From NCBI GenBank assembly GCA_964650405.1, contig CAZYTO010000152.1, positions 1-14,057 of the forward strand: 14,057 nucleotides of DNA, read 5' to 3'. Each line of letters opens with the position of its first letter. Within the stretch, counting starts at the first letter, position 1. Origin of the DNA: CAZYTO01 sp964650405 (GTDB taxonomy: Bacteria; Acidobacteriota; Thermoanaerobaculia; Gp7-AA8). Made by a program: the position numbers and the translations under genes. Shown here piece by piece: positions 7,996 through 13,482 of the stretch. A model generated the notes under the pieces. It worked only from the letters and a program-made list of their open reading frames with translations. It searched no databases and was not told the origin of the DNA.

Positions 7996-9327
7996 ATGGA
8001 GCTTCGGCGGGACATCGGTCTGTGGCGCGGCATCGCGCTGAACATGATCGACATGGTCGGGATCGGTCCGTTCATCACCATCCCGCTGATCCTCTCGGCC
8101 ATGGGCGGCGGGCGGGGCATGCTGGCGTGGCTGCTGGGCGGACTGCTGGCCATTTCCGACGGCCTCGTCACCGCGGAGCTCTCGGCGGAGCTGCCGGCGT
8201 CCGGCGGTTCGTACGTCTTCCTCCGCCAGGCGTACGGGCCGCTGGGACGGCTCATCTCGTTCCTCTTCCTGTTTCAAATCCTCTTTTCGGCGCCGCTGTC
8301 GATGGCTTCCGGCTGCATCGGTTTCGCCAACTACCTGACCCAGCTCGCGCCGGCGACGAAGGGGTACGAGAACGTGGCCGCGGCGATCATCTGCGTCCTC
8401 ACCACGCTGCTGTTGCTGCGCCGCATCGAGTCCATCGGCAAGTTCTCGATCGCGCTCTGGGCGGGAGTGATGGCCACCCTGGCCATCGTCATCATCGCGG
8501 GCCTGCCGCACCTCCGCGTCGAGGCATTCACCTTCTGGCGCGCCCCCCGCCTCGATCATCACCTCGGCTATGCCGGCCTCGGCGCGGCACTGATCTACGC
8601 GGTCTACGACTACCTCGGCTACTACAACATCTGCTACATCGGCGACGAGGTCCACGAGCCGGCCAAGACCATCCCGCGGGTGATCGTCATCTCCATCCTG
8701 GCCATCGGCGCGATCTATCTCGTGATGAACGCCTGCATCGTCTCCGTGCTGCCGATGCAGCAGGCCATGACGTCCAAGACGGTCGTCGGCGACTACCTGG
8801 CCATGCTGCTCGGAGCGCAGTGGGCCCGGCTGGTGACCATCCTCATCCTCTGGACGGCGTTCGCCTCCATCTTCTCGCTGATGCTCGGCTACTCGCGCAT
8901 CCTCTTCGCGGCCGCGCGGGACGGCAACTTCTTCGGACTCTTCTCAACCCTGCACACCAAGCACGCGTATCCCTACGTCTCCATCCTCTTCCTCGGCGCC
9001 GTCGCGACCTGTTTCACGCAGTTCTCGCTCAAGCACGTCCTGCAGGCCATCCTCTCCATCCGGGCCATCGTTCCCTTCATGGCCCAGATCGCCGGAGCGG
9101 TGATCCTGCGCCTCCGCGAGCCCGACCGCCCCCGCCCCTTCCGCATGTGGCTCTATCCGCTACCGGCCATCATCGCCCTAGGCCTCTGGGGCTTCATCGT
9201 CAGGTCACCCGAGAAGGGCCTCCGCGTCGGCGGCCTGTACGTGATGGCGGCAGGGGTCGTCTTCTATCTCGGCCGTTACCTGCTGGAGCAACGACTCAGG
9301 CCTGATGATCAGCAGGTGCAGCGCTGA
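7996..9327 (+). CDS. APC-superfamily amino acid permease
   Basis: A 443-residue integral membrane protein with about 12 hydrophobic helices. Helix 1 carries the unwound GIGPFIT motif (residues 22-28, Gly-x-Gly) that binds the amino-acid backbone in this family. ELSAELPASGGSYVFLRQAYGP (61-82) is the highly conserved helix 2-3 region of APC permeases, and GDEVHEPAKTIPRVI is the helix 6-7 loop signature. SLMLGYSRILFAAARDGNFF matches the helix 8 region. It should import or exchange amino acids or related amines; the substrate is not readable. ATG at 7996 is the natural start, but no convincing Shine-Dalgarno lies ahead of it, only a short CT-rich stretch after the octamer array. The stop is followed by another array and a convergent regulator gene. 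Confidence 0.92.
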   Translation: MELRRDIGLWRGIALNMIDMVGIGPFITIPLILSAMGGGRGMLAWLLGGLLAISDGLVTAELSAELPASGGSYVFLRQAYGPLGRLISFLFLFQILFSAPLSMASGCIGFANYLTQLAPATKGYENVAAAIICVLTTLLLLRRIESIGKFSIALWAGVMATLAIVIIAGLPHLRVEAFTFWRAPRLDHHLGYAGLGAALIYAVYDYLGYYNICYIGDEVHEPAKTIPRVIVISILAIGAIYLVMNACIVSVLPMQQAMTSKTVVGDYLAMLLGAQWARLVTILILWTAFASIFSLMLGYSRILFAAARDGNFFGLFSTLHTKHAYPYVSILFLGAVATCFTQFSLKHVLQAILSIRAIVPFMAQIAGAVILRLREPDRPRPFRMWLYPLPAIIALGLWGFIVRSPEKGLRVGGLYVMAAGVVFYLGRYLLEQRLRPDDQQVQR

Positions 9328-9353
9328 GAAGACGAAGCAACTCAGTCACTCGT

Positions 9354-9397
9354 AACCCCGCAACCTCGTAACCCCGCAACCTCGTAACCCCGCAACC
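9354..9397. repeat. Octamer tandem array, family A, 5.5 copies with 16-nt super-period
   Basis: Units alternate strictly: AACCCCGC (9354), AACCTCGT (9362), AACCCCGC (9370), AACCTCGT (9378), AACCCCGC (9386), then AACC to 9397, with a partial CGT before the first unit. The strict alternation implies growth by duplication of a 16-nt pair. The array lies between the permease stop (9327) and the stop of the convergent repressor (9399-9401) and almost fills that spacer. Confidence 0.9.
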
Positions 9398-9398
9398 A

Positions 9399-10175
9399 TC
9401 ACCGGTGGCCGCGAACGACCACGTTCACCGCCGCGACGACCTTGAGCCGTTTGTCGGTCGTGCCATCGGTCATCGGATTGGTGACGACGGCGCGGCGGCC
9501 GTGCTTCTGCCACCAGCGGCCGACGTAGGTCAGGGCGCCGATCCTGGCCACGACCAGCTCGCCGCTCGCAGCGCGGCCCTTGGGGCGATTCTCCAGCACG
9601 AGCAGGTCGCCGTCCTCGATGTCGAGCGGGTGCATCGAGTCGCCGCGTACGCGGAGCACGAGCTCCTGGCCTTCGATGAGCGAAGCGGGGAGCAGGACTT
9701 CCTCTCCGCGGACGCTCTCATCGACGGGCTCGCCGTTGCGGATTTCGCCGGCCAGCGGGACCTTGTTCACTCCCTCCCCGGCGGCGACGGAGTCGCGGGC
9801 CTCGAGGTCGATGTGGCGGATGGTGGTCTTCGGGAACTCGACCACCACGCCGCCGTTGCCTCCCACCAGTGCCTCGGCGCGGGCCAGGAGCGTCTGGGCG
9901 CGGAGTGCGTCGACGCGCGCCTCGCGTAGCGTATCTGCGAGGAGCGGAACGTTGACGCCTGCATCGGGATTCGCGGTCGTGCGGAGCGAAATCCCGCCGA
10001 GGTCGATCTCGGTGAGGTCGAGCACGAGGGCGACCTTGGTGAGGACGTTGATGGAGATGTTGGCGCCCTTCTCGAGGGCGGCCAGATGGCGGCGGCTCAC
10101 ACCGGCCAGGCGGGCGAGCTTGGCCTGGGTGAGACCGCGGCGGATGCGAGTGGTGCGGACGGTATCGCCAAGCAT
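9399..10175 (-). CDS. XRE-family transcriptional repressor with LexA/S24-like C-terminal domain, catalytic lysine apparently missing
   Basis: A 258-residue protein from ATG at 10175. The frame is open further upstream, but the added residues are low-complexity and would cover the operator. Residues 1-56 form an XRE helix-turn-helix (TRIRRGLTQAKLARLAGVSRRHLAALEKG). A linker follows, then an S24 domain (about 138-258) with cleavage-site-like A142-G143 in VPLAGEIRNGEP and nucleophile-like S180 in VRGDSMHPLDIEDGD. In E. coli LexA the partner lysine lies in VVARIDDEVTVKRL; here the aligned stretch is VVARIGALTYVGRW, with G219 (GGC at 9519-9521) in the lysine position. Self-cleavage may thus be lost. 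A CI-like repressor of its own gene and of the divergent XRE gene is the best inference. An AGG lies 9 nt before the ATG, inside the operator dyad. Confidence 0.88.
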   Translation of the reverse strand: MLGDTVRTTRIRRGLTQAKLARLAGVSRRHLAALEKGANISINVLTKVALVLDLTEIDLGGISLRTTANPDAGVNVPLLADTLREARVDALRAQTLLARAEALVGGNGGVVVEFPKTTIRHIDLEARDSVAAGEGVNKVPLAGEIRNGEPVDESVRGEEVLLPASLIEGQELVLRVRGDSMHPLDIEDGDLLVLENRPKGRAASGELVVARIGALTYVGRWWQKHGRRAVVTNPMTDGTTDKRLKVVAAVNVVVRGHR

Positions 10176-10178
10176 GAT

Positions 10179-10198
10179 TAGTAACCTATAAGTTACTA
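10179..10198. promoter_or_regulatory. Operator-like dyad TAGTAAC-N6-GTTACTA in front of the S24 repressor
   Basis: Perfect 7-bp inverted arms at 10179-10185 and 10192-10198 around CTATAA. The dyad ends four bases from the repressor ATG, covering its ribosome site and a TATAGG-like sequence on the minus strand. A further half-site AGTAAC lies at 10215-10220, and a 6/7 match (ATTACTA) at 10338-10344. Arms of this size and spacing fit a dimeric XRE repressor, so autorepression is the likely role. Confidence 0.6.
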
Positions 10199-10253
10199 GC
10201 GACTGAAGCATGCCAGTAACTCCGATACATTGCAAGTGAGTCCCCGTCAGGGA

Positions 10254-10276
10254 CATGCGAGGAGGGAGCTCGCATG
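10254..10276. other. 8-bp hairpin with purine loop
   Basis: CATGCGAG (10254-10261) and CTCGCATG (10269-10276) pair perfectly around the loop GAGGGAG. There is no T tract on either strand. The loop resembles a Shine-Dalgarno, but no start codon of a recognisable gene follows. Confidence 0.4.
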
Positions 10277-10327
10277 CGGCTGCGGGTGTGCTCACGTCAT
10301 GCGACAACTCTCCCACAGAAGAGCAAG

Positions 10328-10375
10328 AGGGCCCGCAATTACTACCCTGTGTAGAGTTTGCGGCGCTCGGGCCCT
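10328..10375. other. Nested stem structure, possible structured RNA or DNA element
   Basis: AGGGCCCG (10328-10335) pairs with CGGGCCCT (10368-10375). Inside, GCAA/TTGC (10335-10338 with 10358-10361) and CTAC/GTAG (10342-10345 with 10351-10354, 5-nt loop) nest on the same axis. Three collinear stems in 48 nt within a gene-free spacer suggest a folded RNA or a protein-binding extrusion site. No known RNA family is recognised. Confidence 0.4.
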
Positions 10376-10447
10376 GCGGCGGAGGCCTGCTCCAGAGAGA
10401 AGCGCCTGTGCAGGTTAAGTTGCCATGCGCCCGTCCGGCGTTCATGA

Positions 10448-10475
10448 TTGACACCTATCCTGCTCCTGTTAAAAT
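10448..10475 (+). promoter_or_regulatory. Near-consensus sigma-70 promoter of the small XRE gene
   Basis: TTGACA (10448-10453, full consensus) and TAAAAT (10470-10475, five of six) are spaced by 16 nt. Transcription would begin near 10482, only about 8 nt before the ATG at 10490. This is the best promoter match I see in the window. Confidence 0.65.
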
Positions 10476-10489
10476 GCAGAATATTGCAC

Positions 10490-10708
10490 ATGACTACACG
10501 ACTGGAGCAGTTCATCAAGAGTCGGGGGATCAAACCGGCACACCTGGCACGGGAGTCCGGATACAGCCGCCAGCATCTTCTGCGGATCCGGATGGGACGG
10601 ATGGAGCCGACACGACGCTGCATCGCGGCGATCGTGGCGGCCTGCCGCCGTCTTTCGCGCGAAGCGGTGAAGCCGACGGATCTCTTCGACCTGGAGGGTG
10701 AGCCCTAA
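10490..10708 (+). CDS. Small XRE-family DNA-binding protein (Cro-like position)
   Basis: A 72-residue protein that is essentially one helix-turn-helix domain: LEQFIKSRGIKPAHLARESGYSRQHLLRIRMG gives helices 1-3, then a conserved IAAIVAACRRL helix and a KPTDLFDLE end typical of XRE proteins. I start it at ATG 10490. A longer frame from TTG 10448 would begin inside the -35 box and add unlikely residues. With transcription starting near 10482, the message would have almost no leader and no Shine-Dalgarno, so leaderless translation is likely. It is divergent from the XRE/S24 repressor, the arrangement of CI and Cro in temperate phages, but no other phage gene is in view. A stand-alone host regulator is the alternative. 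Confidence 0.82.
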   Translation: MTTRLEQFIKSRGIKPAHLARESGYSRQHLLRIRMGRMEPTRRCIAAIVAACRRLSREAVKPTDLFDLEGEP

Positions 10709-10805
10709 CCTCCCGCGGCGAGGGCAGGACCGCGCGCAGCGCCTCGGGCGTCCCTGCGTGCGGAATCCTGCACCGGCCGGCGGGTGAGGGTGCGGAAGGG
10801 AAGTC

Positions 10806-10844
10806 CACGGAGAGTAGACACGGAAAAGGGGCACGGGGCGGGGG
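10806..10844. repeat. Three degenerate 13-nt units beginning CACGG
   Basis: CACGGAGAGTAGA (10806), CACGGAAAAGGGG (10819) and CACGGGGCGGGGG (10832) are spaced exactly 13 nt apart. Only CACGG is strictly kept; the rest is almost all purine. With three units the tandem origin is probable but not certain. Confidence 0.45.
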
Positions 10845-10867
10845 GACGCGGGTCGAAGATGAACGTG

Positions 10868-10889
10868 AAGGACCAGGGCCGGTCCTTTT
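10868..10889 (+). terminator. Possible intrinsic terminator
   Basis: AAGGACC (10868-10874) pairs with GGTCCTT (10881-10887) around AGGGCC, and a TTTT run spans 10886-10889. The T tract is short and partly inside the stem. It lies 160 nt after the small XRE gene, which it would terminate. Confidence 0.4.
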
Positions 10890-10890
10890 C

Positions 10891-10910
10891 GAAGGCTGGA
10901 AGGCTGGAAG
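10891..10910. repeat. Family B octamer, inverted orientation, 2.5 copies
   Basis: GAAGGCTG at 10891-10898 and 10899-10906, then GAAG. This is the reverse complement of the AGCCTTYC units at 5938 and 11007. It directly follows the terminator-like hairpin. Confidence 0.65.
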
Positions 10911-11006
10911 GGCGCGAGAGCCATTGGATGCGCGCATGACTGCCTTTCGTCGAGGCCTCGGCCTTCGGATTCAGTCGTCCACGCCGGGTAAAGCCTCAGG
11001 TCGTCC

Positions 11007-11038
11007 CCTTCCAGCCTTTCCGCCTTCCAGCCTTTCAG
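11007..11038. repeat. Family B octamer array, 4 copies
   Basis: CCTTCCAG (11007), CCTTTCCG (11015), CCTTCCAG (11023) and CCTTTCAG (11031), in perfect 8-nt register; same family as 5938-5961. About 11 bases can pair with the inverted copy at 10891-10910. Confidence 0.8.
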
Positions 11039-11148
11039 CCCTTGCTCCCCGCCGTCACCGTTCGTTCACTGTCCTTTCACATTCCATCCGCTAGCATCCT
11101 CCGCGCAAATTCACGCCGCGCACTTCACACCTCTGGGGGGACTTTCTG

Positions 11149-13290
11149 ATGAGACGTGCCCTGTCGCTCGCGAGCGGCCTGCTCGCGTTGGCGTTCGTTG
11201 CCTGCTCCGCCGGTACCATTCACTCCACATCCAAACCGCTCGTTCCCATGGCTTCCGCGGCTGCGGCACCGGCCACGGCACCCGCCGCGGCAGCTTCGCC
11301 CGCCGCCCCGCTCTTCGAGCCTCACGGCTTCGATGTGACCGGGATGAACACGTCCGTCAAGGCCTGTGACGACTTCTACACGTATGCCGTCGGCAAGTGG
11401 CGGGAGACGCATCCGCTCGATCCGCACTATTCGCGCTTCGGCCGGTTCGAGGAAGTGGCCGAGCGCAACCGCGACAAGCTGCGGGCCATCCTCGACGCCG
11501 ACGTCAAGTCGGATGCGAAGAAGGGCTCCACGTCCCAGAAGGTGGGCGACTTCTACGCCGCCTGCATGGACGAGGCGGGGATCGAGGCCAAGGGCCTCAC
11601 GCCCATCAAGGGCTACCTCGACAAGATCGACAAGATCTCCTCGCGCGAGCAGCTCACCGCCGCCATCGTCGATCTGCACCAGGCCGGCTTCGGCCCGCTC
11701 TTCCGCCTCGGCGGCGGGAACGACTTCAAGAACTCCAAGATGATCATCGCCCAGCTCGGCAGCGGTGCCATCGGCCTGCCCGACCGCGACTACTACCTGC
11801 GCGACGACACGCGCTTCAAGGACACGCGCGCGAAGTATGCCGACCACGTGGCCAAGATGCTGGTCCTGGCCGGCGAGACGCCGGAGGCGGCGAAGGCGGA
11901 CGCCGACCGCACCCTGCAGCTCGAGACCAAGCTGGCCTCGGCCACCCTGCCGCGCGTCGAGATGCGCCAGCCGGAGAACACCTACCACATCACCACCATC
12001 GCCGACTTGCGCACCATGTCGCCGGCCATCGACTGGCCGGCCTACCTGAAGACGATCGGCGTGGACCAGGCCACCATCAACGTCAGCCAGCCGAAGTACA
12101 TGCAGTCCATCAGTCAGTTGCTCAACGACGTCCCCCTCGAGGACTGGAAGGCTTACCTGCGCACGACCGTGCTCGACGAGACCGCGGCCACGCTGCCCAA
12201 GGCCTTCGCCGAGGAGGACTTCAACTTCCGCGGCCGCGTGCTCTCCGGCACGAAGGAGCAGCAGGAGCGCTGGAAGCGCTGCGTGCGCGCCACCGACGGC
12301 AACCTCGGCGAGCTGCTCGGCCAGGAGTACGTGGCCAAGTACTTCACCCCCGAGGCGAAGGCGAAGATGAATTCGCTCATCGACAACCTCGTCAGCGCGC
12401 TCAAGGAAGACATCCCCACCCTGAGCTGGATGGGTCCGGAGACGAAGCAGGCCGCGCTGGGCAAGCTCAATGCCTTCCGCCGCCGCATCGGGTACCCGGA
12501 CAAGTGGCGCGACTACTCCGCGCTGACCATCAGCCGCGATTCGTTCGCCGCCAACAGCCTGGCCACGCGGCGCTTCAACCGAAACCGCAACCTGGCCCGC
12601 ATCGGCAAGCCGGATGACCCGAACGAGTGGACCGGCTTCACCCCGCCCACGGTCAACGCCAGCTACAACCCCACCCAGAACAACATCACCTTCCCGGCCG
12701 GCATCCTCCAGCCGCCGTTCTACGATCCGAACGCGGACGACGCCTACAACTACGGCGGCATCGGCACGGTCATCGGCCACGAGATGACGCACGGCTTCGA
12801 CGACCAGGGCGCGAAGTTCGACGCCGACGGCAACCTGCGCAACTGGTGGACGAAGGAAGACCTGGCGAACTTCCAGCAGCGCGCGGACTGCATCATCACC
12901 GAGTATTCCGAATTCAACGTCGCGCCGGCCAAGGACGGCCAGCAGGCCATCAACATCAACGGCAAGCTGGTGACGGGCGAGTCGATCGCCGACCTCGGCG
13001 GCGCCACGCTGGCCCTGCGCGCCTACCAGAAGTCGCTGGCCGGGAAGGAGCGTCAGAACATCGACGGCTTCACGCCCGAGCAGCGCTTCTTCTTCGGCTT
13101 CGCCCAGGTGTGGGGCGAGAACATGGCGCCGGAAGAAGCGACCCGCCGCGCCCTGACCGACCCGCATGCCCAGGGCCCGTTCCGCGTCAACGGCACAGTG
13201 CAGAACATGCCGGAGTTCTTCAAGGCCTTCCACTGCGAGGAGGGACAGAAGATGGTGCGCGACGCGTCGAAGCGTTGTTCGATCTGGTGA
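11149..13290 (+). CDS. M13-family zinc metallopeptidase (neprilysin/PepO-like), probable lipoprotein
   Basis: A 713-residue protein, the normal length for the family. An N-terminal signal with FVAC at residues 16-19 suggests lipid anchoring at C19. A low-complexity Ala/Pro linker (about 35-54) precedes the all-helical M13 N-terminal domain (about 60-455). The catalytic C-terminal domain (about 500-713) has substrate-binding N503-A-S-Y506, zinc motif H544-E-M-T-H548, third ligand E611 and D615 in GESIADLGG, and the family's terminal C-S-I-W. All catalytic residues are present, so it should be an active endopeptidase cutting oligopeptides in the periplasm or outside the cell. A G-rich ribosome site lies about 10 nt before the ATG. 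It would yield peptides and amino acids that the nearby permease and decarboxylase might use, but this link is inference. Confidence 0.95.
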   Translation: MRRALSLASGLLALAFVACSAGTIHSTSKPLVPMASAAAAPATAPAAAASPAAPLFEPHGFDVTGMNTSVKACDDFYTYAVGKWRETHPLDPHYSRFGRFEEVAERNRDKLRAILDADVKSDAKKGSTSQKVGDFYAACMDEAGIEAKGLTPIKGYLDKIDKISSREQLTAAIVDLHQAGFGPLFRLGGGNDFKNSKMIIAQLGSGAIGLPDRDYYLRDDTRFKDTRAKYADHVAKMLVLAGETPEAAKADADRTLQLETKLASATLPRVEMRQPENTYHITTIADLRTMSPAIDWPAYLKTIGVDQATINVSQPKYMQSISQLLNDVPLEDWKAYLRTTVLDETAATLPKAFAEEDFNFRGRVLSGTKEQQERWKRCVRATDGNLGELLGQEYVAKYFTPEAKAKMNSLIDNLVSALKEDIPTLSWMGPETKQAALGKLNAFRRRIGYPDKWRDYSALTISRDSFAANSLATRRFNRNRNLARIGKPDDPNEWTGFTPPTVNASYNPTQNNITFPAGILQPPFYDPNADDAYNYGGIGTVIGHEMTHGFDDQGAKFDADGNLRNWWTKEDLANFQQRADCIITEYSEFNVAPAKDGQQAININGKLVTGESIADLGGATLALRAYQKSLAGKERQNIDGFTPEQRFFFGFAQVWGENMAPEEATRRALTDPHAQGPFRVNGTVQNMPEFFKAFHCEEGQKMVRDASKRCSIW

Positions 13291-13293
13291 CGG

Positions 13294-13321
13294 GCGAGCG
13301 GCTGGCGGCGAGCGGCGAGCG
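13294..13321. repeat. Heptamer tandem repeat (GCGAGCG), 4 copies
   Basis: GCGAGCG (13294), GCTGGCG (13301), GCGAGCG (13308) and GCGAGCG (13315) in 7-nt register, starting 3 nt after the M13 peptidase stop codon. The last two units form one arm of the following hairpin. Confidence 0.6.
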
Positions 13322-13343
13322 GGAAGAGATCCCGCCGCCGCTC
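13310..13343 (+). other. Strong 14-bp hairpin after the M13 peptidase gene
   Basis: GAGCGGCG (13310-13317) plus GCGGGA (13319-13324) pair with TCCCGC (13330-13335) plus CGCCGCTC (13336-13343), leaving one bulged A and a 5-nt loop AGAGA. It starts 20 nt after the stop codon. No T tract follows on the plus strand, so it may protect the 3' end or aid factor-dependent termination rather than act as a classic terminator. Confidence 0.5.
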
Positions 13344-13354
13344 GTCGAAAAACC

Positions 13355-13382
13355 GGTTGCGGGGTTGCGAGGTTGCTGGGTT
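13355..13382. repeat. Family A octamers in inverted orientation, 3.5 copies
   Basis: Read on the minus strand, the units are AACCCAGC, AACCTCGC, AACCCCGC, AACC. The first 20 bases (13355-13374) are a perfect inverted repeat of 13424-13443. In addition GGTTGCT (13371-13377) can pair with AGCAACC (13388-13394). Confidence 0.85.
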
Positions 13383-13407
13383 CTCTGAGCAACCCGGCAA
13401 TTCCAGG

Positions 13408-13475
13408 AACCCCGCAACCCCGTAACCTCGCAACCCCGCAACCCCGCAACCTCGCAACCTCGTAACCTCGCAACC
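13408..13475. repeat. Family A octamer tandem array, 8.5 copies
   Basis: AACCYCGY repeats in exact 8-nt register from 13408 to 13475. The units differ only by C/T changes at positions 5 and 8. The array ends 7 nt before the decarboxylase ATG at 13483, so it occupies the place of that gene's leader and ribosome site. Confidence 0.95.
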
Positions 13476-13482
13476 TGCCTGC

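Larger units (their letters stand above)
10176..10489. other. 314-bp divergent regulatory spacer between the two XRE genes
   Basis: I see no convincing gene here. Besides the dyad at 10179-10198 it contains two strong inverted repeats and, at its plus-strand end, a near-consensus promoter. Overlapping open frames that start at 10230, 10255 and 10448 have no family resemblance or ribosome site. The stretch is AT-richer than the neighbouring genes at both ends. It resembles a phage-type immunity control region, or might hold a small structured RNA. Confidence 0.55.
10709..11148. other. 440-bp gene-free stretch rich in short repeats
   Basis: No supported gene lies here. It holds a 13-nt repeat at 10806-10844, a terminator-like hairpin at 10868-10889, and inverted copies of the family B octamer at 10891-10910 and 11007-11038. 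Before the M13 peptidase gene there is a TAGCAT -10-like box (11092-11097), for which I see no properly spaced -35, and then a run of G (11133-11138) close enough to the ATG at 11149 to act as its ribosome site. Confidence 0.6.

Noticed and set aside
7941..9305. 454-residue plus-strand open frame over the APC permease
   Set aside because: It starts inside the octamer array, is Arg/Pro/His-rich and lies in another frame of a well-supported permease.
10328..10375. Integron attC site
   Set aside because: The nested stems look superficially similar, but the GTTRRRY-type core boxes and any cassette context are absent.
10176..10454. Extended N-terminus of the S24 repressor on the minus strand
   Set aside because: The extra 93 residues are low-complexity and would translate through the operator dyad; the HTH domain begins naturally at 10175.
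10448..10489. Extended start (TTG 10448) for the small XRE protein
   Set aside because: The codon lies within a TTGACA -35 box; the added residues are not part of the helix-turn-helix domain.
10255..10701. Possible 148-residue gene between and over the XRE regulators
   Set aside because: No family resemblance and no ribosome site; it overlaps the XRE gene in another frame and runs through hairpins and the promoter.
9399..11148. Prophage or integrated element
   Set aside because: Only the CI/Cro-like pair is present; no integrase, structural genes, tRNA or attachment-site duplications are visible.
13355..13475. CRISPR array
   Set aside because: Eight-nt units with no spacers and no cas genes; it is a simple tandem repeat.
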